From contig JAULSU010000003.1 in assembly GCA_030512335.1 (NCBI GenBank), positions 5,766,001-5,830,000 of the forward strand: a stretch of DNA of 64,000 nt, read 5' to 3'. Shown piece after piece: positions 55,790 through 64,000 of the stretch. The notes below the pieces were generated by a model. The model ran no database searches, was not told the origin of the DNA, and saw only the letters and a list, made by a program, of their open reading frames with translations. Positions within the stretch are counted from its first letter, which is position 1. Every line of letters starts with the position of its first letter. A program made the position numbers and the translations under genes. Source of the DNA: Immersiella caudata. Its lineage: Eukaryota > Ascomycota > Sordariomycetes > Sordariales > Lasiosphaeriaceae.

Positions 55790-57555
55790 ATGCCTCCAAC
55801 GCTCAGTTACGCAACCCTCAACGCAGAGAGGGACGAGATTCGGACGAGAATCTTGCTCCCAAGCAATCCGAACGACCCCGATGATGCGATTGTCTGCTGC
55901 ACACTGCAGATTGTCTCTCCCTGAATCTCCGCTGTACGATGTACTCTCTTACATCTGGGGTGCCACCGACGCCACGAAGGGGATCGTAGTCGATGGGCGT
56001 CGTCTGGAAGTCACCGTCAGCCTGGAAAGCGCGCTGCGTCGTCTTCGATGCGATGAGCCGCGGCAGCTCTGGGTAGACGCCGTCTGCATCGACCGGAACA
56101 ACGAGGAAGAAAAAAGACGCAATAACCCCTGATGGGAACGATATTTTCCTCGGCCTCGTCTGTTCTCATATGGCTCGGAAATGGGACGCCGCACGCCAAG
56201 GACGTGCTCTCCTGGGTTGACGAACATCATTGATTTCGCTAGTTCGCCATGGACAAGCTGGCGCACGGAATATATCTCCTATCCCAGCATTTCCCTCGAC
56301 AACAGTGAGAAAGACTACTCGACATTCAAATGGGTTACCATGAGCTCCTTTCTCTTCCATATTGGACCCAGACCTAGATGCTCCAAGAATCCTTTCTAGC
56401 AAAGGGTGATCCACTCATCATCTGTGGAGCGGAGCAATGCTGGGCCGGTGACTTTGTGGAGGGATACAGCTCCTTCGCAAGTGGCTGGGTTTGTAGGTCT
56501 GACGACGCTTTCGTCTCGACAATCAATTCAATGGATTCTATGGTCACCACAATGAGTTTATGGTCTGATATACCCATAACTACTTCGCAGCCGGTTCTAG
56601 CACTCCAATGATGAGTAAGTTTCGCTCCATGCCTTGGACGGGAGAAGACTGTCAACCACCCACTCGTATCCTTCACCTGGGCTCCGGACGCGCATACACA
56701 TTGGATCACGACCGGGTGTACTCACTGTTCGGGTGTTTGCCCGGGGCTAGCAGATGGGTGTACCGTCGATTACAGCCACCGAATCCAGAAGGTATTGCAC
56801 GACTTTGCCATCTACACGATCAACACCAATGCGTTGGGCTTGACGCTCCAGATGTTCTATCTCCATCAAGATGGTCTTGGGCTGAGCCCCTCCTGGGTTC
56901 CTGATATCCGGAATCCCGCTTTATCGTTATCCTCCAGTTTTGTCGCAGCACTCCATCAGCACTCTTCGATTCGGTGGGTATCGATGATCATTTTACACAA
57001 AAAGCCCAACACCAGTATAACACTATCCCAGCATGGGAGATCAATCGTCCTGGATATGGATCCTTGAACGCTGCCAGGTGTTGGACTGCTCTGGCAGCGA
57101 CATGAAACGCGTGCTCGCTCAAATTACAGGCATTCTCGGAGCCCTTGGGACGACAGAAGGTGACGAGCCACCAAGCGACAGCCCTGCTTGGAGACAAGCC
57201 GTGAAGACCACCACCAACCAAAGTGGTCCATCCCGCGTTTTAGCCGCTCTATTGTGAAGGTGGGCTTCGGGGTCTCGTGGGTAAGACTCTGTTCACGGTT
57301 GATAGGCGTCTAGTGGTCAGAGGTTGTCACATCGACGACGGGGATGAGCCTATTACTTCCAGAGCGTTGCGGGGACCCTTTTTCATTCGATCTGTCCCCG
57401 ACAGCGAGTGGACTAGTTTGTCTGCGACTGGCGAGAATTGTCATCACCTTGTAAGTGGCACTTATCTTGATGGTTTGATGGAGAACGAATGGGAAGATGA
57501 AGAGTTCTGCCAAGGGATCATTCAGCAGCCGACCAAGACGATCACGATCTACTGA
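55790..57555 (+). pseudogene. HET-domain pseudogene
   Basis: From the former start (MPPTLSYATLN) through to a typical C-terminus (VSGTYLDGLMENEWEDEEF), pieces of one HET gene lie in order but in different frames. The pieces are VLSYIWGATDATKG, LWVDAVCIDRNNEEEK, MGTIFSSASSVLIWLGNG, PYWTQT then MLQESFLAKGDPL, and DHDRVYSLFGCLPG. A frame change lies near 55920 and another near 56125. The conserved tryptophan before MLQE is TAG at 56376-56378 (TGG to TAG). Further frame changes follow. No set of plausible introns repairs it. G-to-A nonsense changes like this one would fit RIP, though too few can be judged here. Confidence 0.85.
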
Positions 57556-57889
57556 GCCTGAGTGCTGCAGAAGAAACCACGGGATGGCTCTACTATATCT
57601 ACCTGGCCGACACTCGATCTTCTCACAGCTGCCAAGGGACATCCCGCGCAGATAGAGTGCAGTCGAAACAGCGCTGCTGTACCTCGCCGCGAACTTGCAG
57701 CATTGGAACCAATCCAAAAGCTCGCTCCCGACGTCCTCGATTCTTGGACCTTTACCCCGCTTATCCAAGCGATTCGGATACAACCCGTGGCATCAACACC
57801 AAACGACCATCGCCATCATCCCATCACTCCTCTCTCCCCCTCTCTCCCTTCAAGCCCACGAGCCGCCACCAAACCCTCTTCCCATCACC
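57556..57889. other. intergenic, 334 bp
   Basis: Lies between the two pseudogenes on the same strand. Pyrimidine-rich on the plus strand toward the right. No feature. Confidence 0.45.
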
Positions 57890-59443
57890 ATGACCCTCCT
57901 CTCCCCCCTAACCTCCCTCCCCCTTCTCCTCTTCCTCTTCCTCCCCATCCTCTACCTCCTCCTCCCCCGCCGCAACCACCTCTCTCTCTTCCCAGGCCCC
58001 TTGCTCGCACGCTACACCTACCTCTACATATTCCACCACATGTGGTCTGCCCGCCTCGACACCTTCCTCCTCTACCTCCACGATACCTACGGCCCCGTCG
58101 TGCGCCTCGGACCTAACGACATTCTCCTCGGCGATGCCGACGAGATCATCCGCACCAACGGCCTGCGGTCTACCTAGACGCGCAGCAACTGGTTTAGCAA
58201 CATGGCTTTCGACTTTGAGAATTACTCTGTTGTTACCTTGCTAGGCGTAGAAGAGCATGATAAGCGCAAGGCGAAGTTGCTCAAGAGCTATGAGGGCAGG
58301 GGGGGTGTGGATTTGGAGGGGGTGATTGATGGGCAGCTGGAAATCCTTGTGGATTTGCTGCGTAGGAAGATAAGAGGGGAGGAAAAGGGGCTGGTGGATT
58401 GGTCAAAGGCGGCGAGGTGGTTTGCCATGGATGTGTCGACGGTGGCGGTCACGGGGGAGTCGTGGGGGGATTTGACGAGGGAGGAAGATCGGTTTGGGTT
58501 TTTTGAAATTGGGGATCGGTTGGTGCCGTTTATGCATTGTGTTGCGATGTGGGCGGGGCGGAGGAGCGTGACGAGTTCGAAGTGGTTTATGAGGGACTTG
58601 GGGCCGAAGGTTAGCGACGAGAGGGGGTTGGGGAAGTTTATGGGGTGGGTGAAGTGGATTGTGGAGAGGAGGAGGGAGGGTGGGGATGTCGGGCAGGGGG
58701 ATATGATTGTGAGTACTATCTGAGGTATATATACTGTTGGGTGTGAACATCAAAGACTAACGATACAGGCCGACTAGCTCAACGGCGGGCTTTCGTACCG
58801 AAACACCGAGACCGAAGCTGTCACCGCCGTAACCGCCGCAGCAGACACGGCAGCCTCCCCCTTACGGTCTATCCTCCTTTACCTCGCCACCTCCCCGCCG
58901 GCTTACAGCAAGCTCAAAGCCGAACTCTCCGACGCCATTAGAGACAAACAGATCTCCTCCCCCGTCACCTACGCCGAGGCCCAAAAGCTCCCCTACCTCC
59001 AAGCCGTCCTCCACGAAGGCATGCGCATCCTCCCCATGACCATGACCGGCTTCGGCAAGTGCGTCGGCCCCGAAGGCGACACCCTCTGCGGCATCCCTAT
59101 TCCCCCAGGTACAGATGTCTATCCCAACAACATGGCCCTGATGTACAACAAGGATGTCTTCGGGGAGGATGTGAACGTGTTCCGTCCAGAGAGGTGGACC
59201 GAGGCGGATGCGGAGCAGAAAGTGTTGATGAGGAGTTATGTGGATATTATATTTTCAAAGGGGAGGTGGCAGTGCCCCGGTAAGATCTTGGCTTGGATGG
59301 AGATGAATAAACTGTTTGTGGAGGTGTTGAGAGAGTTTGATGTGCAGATTGTGAATCCGGGGAGGCCGTGGAGGTTGAAGTCTTACTCGACTGTGGTGAT
59401 TGAGGATTTTGAGATGAGGTTTACGGAGGGGAGGTTGGGATGA
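57890..59443 (+). pseudogene. cytochrome P450 pseudogene (CYP57/pisatin-demethylase-like)
   Basis: Two exons, 57890-58708 and 58769-59443, would encode about 497 residues, a normal P450 length. Visible parts are the hydrophobic anchor near the start, GPVVRLGPNDILLGDADEI, FSNMAFDFENYSVVTLLG, ExxR as EGMR, VFRPERW and a heme loop FSKGRWQCPGK. Two in-frame TAG codons interrupt it: 58175-58177, where the family has Tyr in RSTYTRS, and 58775-58777, just after the intron. The I-helix reads AAADTA in place of the common AGxDTT, a further sign of relaxed selection. The rest of the frame is intact, so decay is recent or the stops are allele-specific. Confidence 0.82.
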
Positions 59444-60911
59444 GAGCGGATGGGACTCTGTATTGTCTTCGTGTTCTGCATCTGCTGCTCGCTTCCTCGC
59501 TTGTATGACAGTTGTTTCCTCCTCCTTGCAGTTATGGCTTCCACTCCGATAGCTTGAATGGTAGTGGCTTTACTTCATCTATGGGCCGCATCTCGTGACC
59601 CCAGGCCTTCGGCGTCGTCCCCGCGCGGGCCTTGTTCATGTTATCACGGGGCGACCCAAACGTGGGGGAGAGGGAAAGCTGGGAAATAAAAGCGACAGTG
59701 ATAGTGCGTGCGGGGCTCGCAGCTTGGTTGCTGCATCTAGGCCAACTTGGATTTCGTCGCTGACGCACCGGGAACGGTGCCGGCGGCGGACGATATGCTA
59801 ACTCTGAGATGCAGAGTGTATGAAATGTCTGGTGATGCCTGCGGTCCAACACAACTTCCACTACCTGCGTGCGGAAATCATCTTACATCCCGCGACTCCA
59901 ATTGGGGTCCGCTGCGGAAGCCAGGCGAACGACCCTGCTGGGGTGGGGAAACCGCTGACCCCCCTTTCGACGACACTCCTGGCCGACAATCCAATGTGTC
60001 CGTGAGTTCGGTATTTGCTTAAGTCGGAATGTCTCCGATGGGTACGCGGAGAGTTGGAGCGCCCGGAGACTCTGCTCAAGAACTATCTGACGGTTTCTTT
60101 CTATTTTAGTTGATTTGTTGCATCGAGAGACATCGTCATCCAGGACATTGCGCACGTTGGGACTGAAGGGGGTGGGGTGGTGAGGCGGAATAACGGTGAC
60201 CAGGGTCTAGCGGGGCCCACAGGACGACCGGGGTGGTAAGCCCACGTGGCCTGCCCCGCAGTCCGCCACCGGAAGCTAGCGAGCTAGGGAGCGCCCAGCG
60301 CCAGGGTCCTCTTTTAACGCCAGACAGCCCTGTCCGAAACCTCTAGCCCCCGCGATCAAAGTACCGAGGACAAAAGGACGTTTTCCCCGTCCCACAGATC
60401 GCCAATACAAAGAACTAGCTATCCGCGTCATCAAGTTCTCAGCAGTAAGAAGACGAACTTGGCTTCTTATTTATGGACTGACGCTGGAATGGTGAACCTA
60501 GCTCGGGGACTTTTCGCCGTCGCGATTCGCGCTGTCACAGAACCCAAGACCGGGGTATGCGGGGTCTCAATCTGCCGAGCTCGACCGCATCTCATCCCCG
60601 GTTGTCTCTCATGCTGATCAACCAAGCCACATGGAAGGATAAAGGCAACGCGCACTTCTGATTGCCTGTGTGCTCGGTAAAATGCATCGGGCCGTCGCCG
60701 CTGACCCGGCTCCAGGGGCTTCACCTGAGGTTGGAGCCGTGTAAGTGTGTGATCGCCGGCGATCAACACCACCACCTCAGACTTCGACAACGATACAAAG
60801 CGCGACGACTTCCCGTGTCCACCACCTTCCCGGCTCTTGGATGTTTCCCTTCAAGCGGGTGCGGATGCAGTCGTTCTGCAGCATATTCGGCTAACAGTCA
60901 CTCATTTCAAC
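59444..60911. other. intergenic, 1.47 kb
   Basis: Gap between the P450 pseudogene and the Pth11-like gene. Overlapping short frames only; no RNA gene or repeat is recognised. Confidence 0.5.
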
Positions 60912-61972
60912 ATGGAAAACGACTCGGGTCAGGCCGAAGGAGAGAAAGTCGACTTCGGCCCTCTGCTCAACCTCTCTATTTGGACTCTCTCCGGAGCAGC
61001 CACCGGCTTCCTAGGTCTTCGCATTTGGGCAAAAGTCCAGCGTGGTCGCTGTCTCTGGTATGACGACCACTTCCTGGTTGCGGCTTGGGTGGGTCCACTT
61101 TACCCTGTTTCATATTTCCACCTCTGCCAAGCACAAGGCTGACCAAACCCGCAGGCCGCGCTTATAGCCTCCTGCATTGTTCAGAGCGTCAGCGTTCAAC
61201 TTGGGTTTGGCAAAGAATTCGGCGCCATTGCCCCCGAGCTCGTCGGCACGGCCCGCTTGGTTTCTGTCATTGCCGGCTTTTTGCTCATCCTCGCGGCCTG
61301 TTGGAGCAAGACGTCGTTCGCCCTCACACTGCTGCGCATTTCTCAAGGGTGGCCGAGACGATGGGTAATATTCGTCATTTGCACTACCAACTTCTTCTTC
61401 GTCGCCAGCGGGGTCATTCACTGGGCTCAATGCTGGCCGTTGCGATTACTTTGGGAGCAAGAGTTGAAAGGGGAGTGCCTGCCGATACAAATCGTCAACG
61501 GGTACAACATGTTTGTTGCCGCATACTCAGGAGTCATGGACATTGCTTTGGGGTTGCTTCCGTGGTTCATCTTTCGAACAGGGGGCAGCCTGACGCAGCT
61601 GGACTCGGAAAAAAGCAGACTGCAGCGGAAGGAGAAGATTGGGATAAGCGTTGCCATGTCCATGGCCGTGTTGTAGGCATCCCATTCCAAAAAGGAAGAC
61701 AGTTTGTCTAACAGCATACAGTGCGGGGATAACATCCTTTTTGAAGATCTACGCAATCATTCGGGTCAACATGCCAAATGCGCAACCAGGCAAGCAGTTC
61801 ACCCGCCCTTGTTTCACATCAATGCTAATGGCTTTCACTAGAGCACGTCGTAGGCCTCATGGTGCTGGGCACCGCCGAAGGTGCCATCACCATCATGGCA
61901 GTCTCCATCCCGGTACTTCGGACCCTCCAAGGGACCCTCAAAGCTGAGGTCGTAGGGTTGCAATTTAGATAG
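60912..61972 (+). CDS. Pth11-like integral membrane protein (fungal rhodopsin-type domain)
   Basis: Four exons, 60912-61088, 61155-61672, 61722-61789 and 61842-61972, encode 297 aa. Seven hydrophobic helices are visible, including LSIWTLSGAATGFLGLRIWA, IASCIVQSVSVQ, WVIFVICTTNFFFVASGV and GITSFLKIYAIIRV. Motifs typical of this fungal family are WYDDHFLVAAW, KTSFALTLLRI and GVMDIALGLLPWFI. The last intron uses a GC donor (CAG-GCAAGC) with branch GCTAAT and a normal AG acceptor; it restores phase and the helix VLGTAEGAITIMAVSIP. Pth11-type proteins are candidate G-protein-coupled or surface sensors, named from the rice blast fungus. This copy lacks a CFEM domain. Confidence 0.88.
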
Positions 61973-62146
61973 CGAATAGACATTTTCAAAACCAGAGAGC
62001 TCATCACCAACTCCCACCCCTAGAAACCCAGTGCAGTCCAACCTCCCAACTGCTGACTAACACTAACCCCCTGAACACAAACTTGAACCAACCACATCCG
62101 CTAAGTCACCCTCTAATACATCTCCACGCCTAACTATCTCACCACC

Positions 62147-62458
62147 CTATAAATCCAAACCAAGAAAACCTCTGCTCCAAACACAGAACAATAGAACGCC
62201 GCCTTCCCACTCCACCACCCCTTTTCGCTCCCGAAACTCCAACCCCGTCTTAAACCCCGCCTCTGTCACCAATAACACCGCCGTCCCCACCAAAACCCCT
62301 ATCCTTAGCTTCCACTTATTCCTCCCTCCCCTCCCCCATTCCGTAGCTTCCCCACCTATCCTCCCCCTTTTTTTGTCTCTGTAAAACCACCTAACCCCAA
62401 TCCCTATCATCGGAACCCCCGCTATCCCAAGTAACACACATATCCCCACTAATTCCAC
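62147..62458 (-). CDS. short hydrophobic ORF, doubtful
   Basis: A 103-codon frame with ATG at 62458 and two hydrophobic stretches (ELVGICVLLGIAGVPMIGIG and RIGVLVGTAVLLVTEAGF). It resembles the end of a membrane protein, but no upstream exon is clear and the DNA is highly strand-biased, which can give such frames by chance. I treat it as a candidate remnant. Confidence 0.3.
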   Translation of the reverse strand: MELVGICVLLGIAGVPMIGIGVRWFYRDKKRGRIGGEATEWGRGGRNKWKLRIGVLVGTAVLLVTEAGFKTGLEFRERKGVVEWEGGVLLFCVWSRGFLGLDL

Positions 62459-62735
62459 ATCCCTCCCCCTCCTCAGCTACACCTCATCTTTCACAAACCA
62501 CACATCCACCATCTCACCAAAAACCATCACTAAGCACGCCACCACACAGAATATCAAAAACCAGAAGCGTCTAGGCACATAGGCCAAGTGCGCAAGCGGG
62601 AGTAATCACGTAACCATCGCCTTATGAAATAAGGTTAAAAGCTAGTAATAGAGCGACACCGGTAAAGGTAAAGACAGAGGTGGCAATAATAAGGCGGAAA
62701 GAGGTAAGGTGGGTTAACGTAGCAATAAGGAGTGA

Positions 62736-62759
62736 TAAGGCGGTAAGGCGGTAAGGCAG
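62736..62759. repeat. short tandem repeat TAAGGCGG
   Basis: About three units of the octamer TAAGGCGG in purine-rich DNA. Too short to suggest a function. Confidence 0.6.
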
Positions 62760-63892
62760 AAAAGGGTAAAGATTAAGAGAAGGCAGAAGCGGAAGGGGAG
62801 GGATAAGGTGGGTGTCAAGGTATAAATTAGGTTCTAGGTTAGGGTTAGATTTAGATTAAAGGGGGGGTAAAGGATGTAGAAGGGGGATTGCTGTAGGGAA
62901 ACGGAGGAGGAAGATATCGCAGACGGGGATATCGGGGAGGGGGGTGGGGGATCGTGTAGGGGGGTACAGAGCGCTACGGCTATGGGTAGGGTTGACTGGC
63001 CGGGGGAGGGGGGATGTAAAAAGGAAAGGGGATCAGGTAATGTAAGGGGAAGTTAAGGACGTACTTAAGATTAGGCGGTTAAGACGGACGTACGGGAGAC
63101 ATAGACAGCGGGGAGTGATACGATTAAACGTGGGTGGCACGCGGGTAACTTTAATGCATGGCGCGTAAAAACCAATGGTTTCATTGCGAGGAGGTGTGCT
63201 GGTGACGTTAAAGAGGTTTAGGTGTCGTCTGATAGAACACTATGCTTATAGAAAACCTGTTCTGACGTGGGGTGGCATTTCATTCCATAAAACTGCGGAC
63301 GTTACCTTCTACCTACGCGTTGTATTGATCCTTAAATCGCCATCAATCTATCTAGCAGTATCTGCTGACCAGCGAAATGCAGGGGCAGCCTTAGCCCCAG
63401 TCAGGGGCTTACGGCAGCAGAGAGTGCCTTCCATTAAAATAGATGCTTCCAACTTTCGAGTTTTTAAAAGCTGGCTTAGCGCGGGGTACAATGGAGGCAG
63501 GTAGACACCGTGACACCGAATGGTACCAGAACAAACCAGGAAGAGGTATGAGAACCTAGCCCTCAACGAGCACAACATTGCAGTCAGACTTAGATAGCAC
63601 GGTTAACTTGCGCTCTTACCCCGTAGAGGGTGCCGTGCTGCCTGAAAACGCTACGCCGAAGGTTAGGTAGGTAGGTATTACCGGCTGTTGTAAGTCGCAG
63701 TTTCTGTAGGGGTGGGCGGTTTCCTTGTTATCTAGGTGCACACCGCGTAGGTTCTCAGCATGTACCTCTGGCTCAGGGCATACTTCGGGAAGTACCTGTA
63801 CTATGCCCAGATTCTGCCATGACCCGGGACTGACGTGTGGGGGTGAAGGGGAATTCGGTGATCGTTATTACCGCCGCAAGGTCATTTCCGAG

Positions 63893-63935
63893 CCGGACGC
63901 GTCGACTGTCGACGCAGTAGACGCGACGCGTCCGG
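63893..63935. repeat. inverted repeat, 11-bp stem and 21-nt loop
   Basis: CCGGACGCGTC at 63893-63903 is the exact reverse complement of GACGCGTCCGG at 63925-63935. The loop starts with GACTGTCGAC, so a smaller palindrome GTCGAC-T-GTCGAC overlaps the left arm. No gene is adjacent. Confidence 0.75.
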
Positions 63936-64000
63936 TGCCGCTCGCGCATGTTCATGATACCTTCCCAATGTCAATGTCCAACGTCAACGTGAAAGCACTT

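Larger units (their letters stand above)
62459..64000. other. gene-free, low-complexity right end
   Basis: The left third (62580-63130) is purine-rich with many GGTAAGG-like strings. The rest is mixed sequence with short frames only (longest about 110 codons at 63175-63504, no motif). It could be decayed transposon or subtelomere-like sequence; nothing diagnostic is seen. Confidence 0.5.

Noticed and set aside
62833..62848. Telomere-like TTAGGGTTAG near the right end
   Set aside because: Only one and a half TTAGGG units are present; a similar GGGTTAGGGTT occurs near 14207 in a gene block, so chance is likely.
1..64000. tRNA, rRNA and CRISPR-like elements
   Set aside because: I looked for tRNA B-box patterns and regular spaced repeats and saw none that held up; a dedicated tRNA search would settle this.

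Overview
The window looks like nuclear DNA of a filamentous ascomycete (Pezizomycotina, probably Sordariomycetes). Introns are short (about 45-97 nt, mostly 47-70) with GTRNGT donors, CTRAC-type branch sites and YAG acceptors. The gene families are typical of this group: HET-domain proteins, a hydrolase/NB-ARC/TPR NLR, cytochromes P450, a Pth11-like receptor, a LaeA-like methyltransferase and 2EXR-like proteins. Exon-intron models were built by hand and checked for phase; each multi-exon model closes in frame. No database search was possible, so family names come from recognised motifs.

Layout. 1-9 kb: the tail of a membrane protein; an NLR whose N-terminal alpha/beta-hydrolase domain has lost its nucleophile serine; a CYP52-like P450; and a stand-alone hydrolase of the same family with the serine intact. 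9-21 kb is mostly core: protein-L-isoaspartate methyltransferase, a Bsd2/Ndfip-like PY-motif adaptor, a CBP6/UQCC2-like complex III assembly factor, the mitochondrial citrate carrier, a C-terminally truncated aldo-keto reductase, a charged nuclear-type protein and a cystathionine gamma-synthase-type PLP enzyme. 21.7-26.5 kb: a 1552-residue HET protein with a degenerate TEEVV-type repeat array.

26.5-38.5 kb is the accessory core. It holds five divergent paralogues of a two-module zinc-finger family on both strands, two copies of a small MLGLWL-type ORF, decayed ORF relics, and palindromes of the form ACACAA-S-TTGTGT near two of the promoters. 39-52 kb returns to more ordinary genes: a SAM methyltransferase, a secreted DUF3237-like protein, a PHO89-type Na+/phosphate symporter, a 2EXR-like protein, a LaeA-like methyltransferase and a coiled-coil protein.

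53-62 kb: an apparently intact HET gene, then a HET pseudogene with frameshifts and nonsense codons, then a P450 pseudogene with two TAG codons, then an intact Pth11-like receptor with a GC-AG intron. The last 2 kb are strand-asymmetric and low in complexity, with no convincing gene. Overall, housekeeping blocks alternate with patches rich in non-self-recognition or immune-type genes, where duplication and decay are visible.
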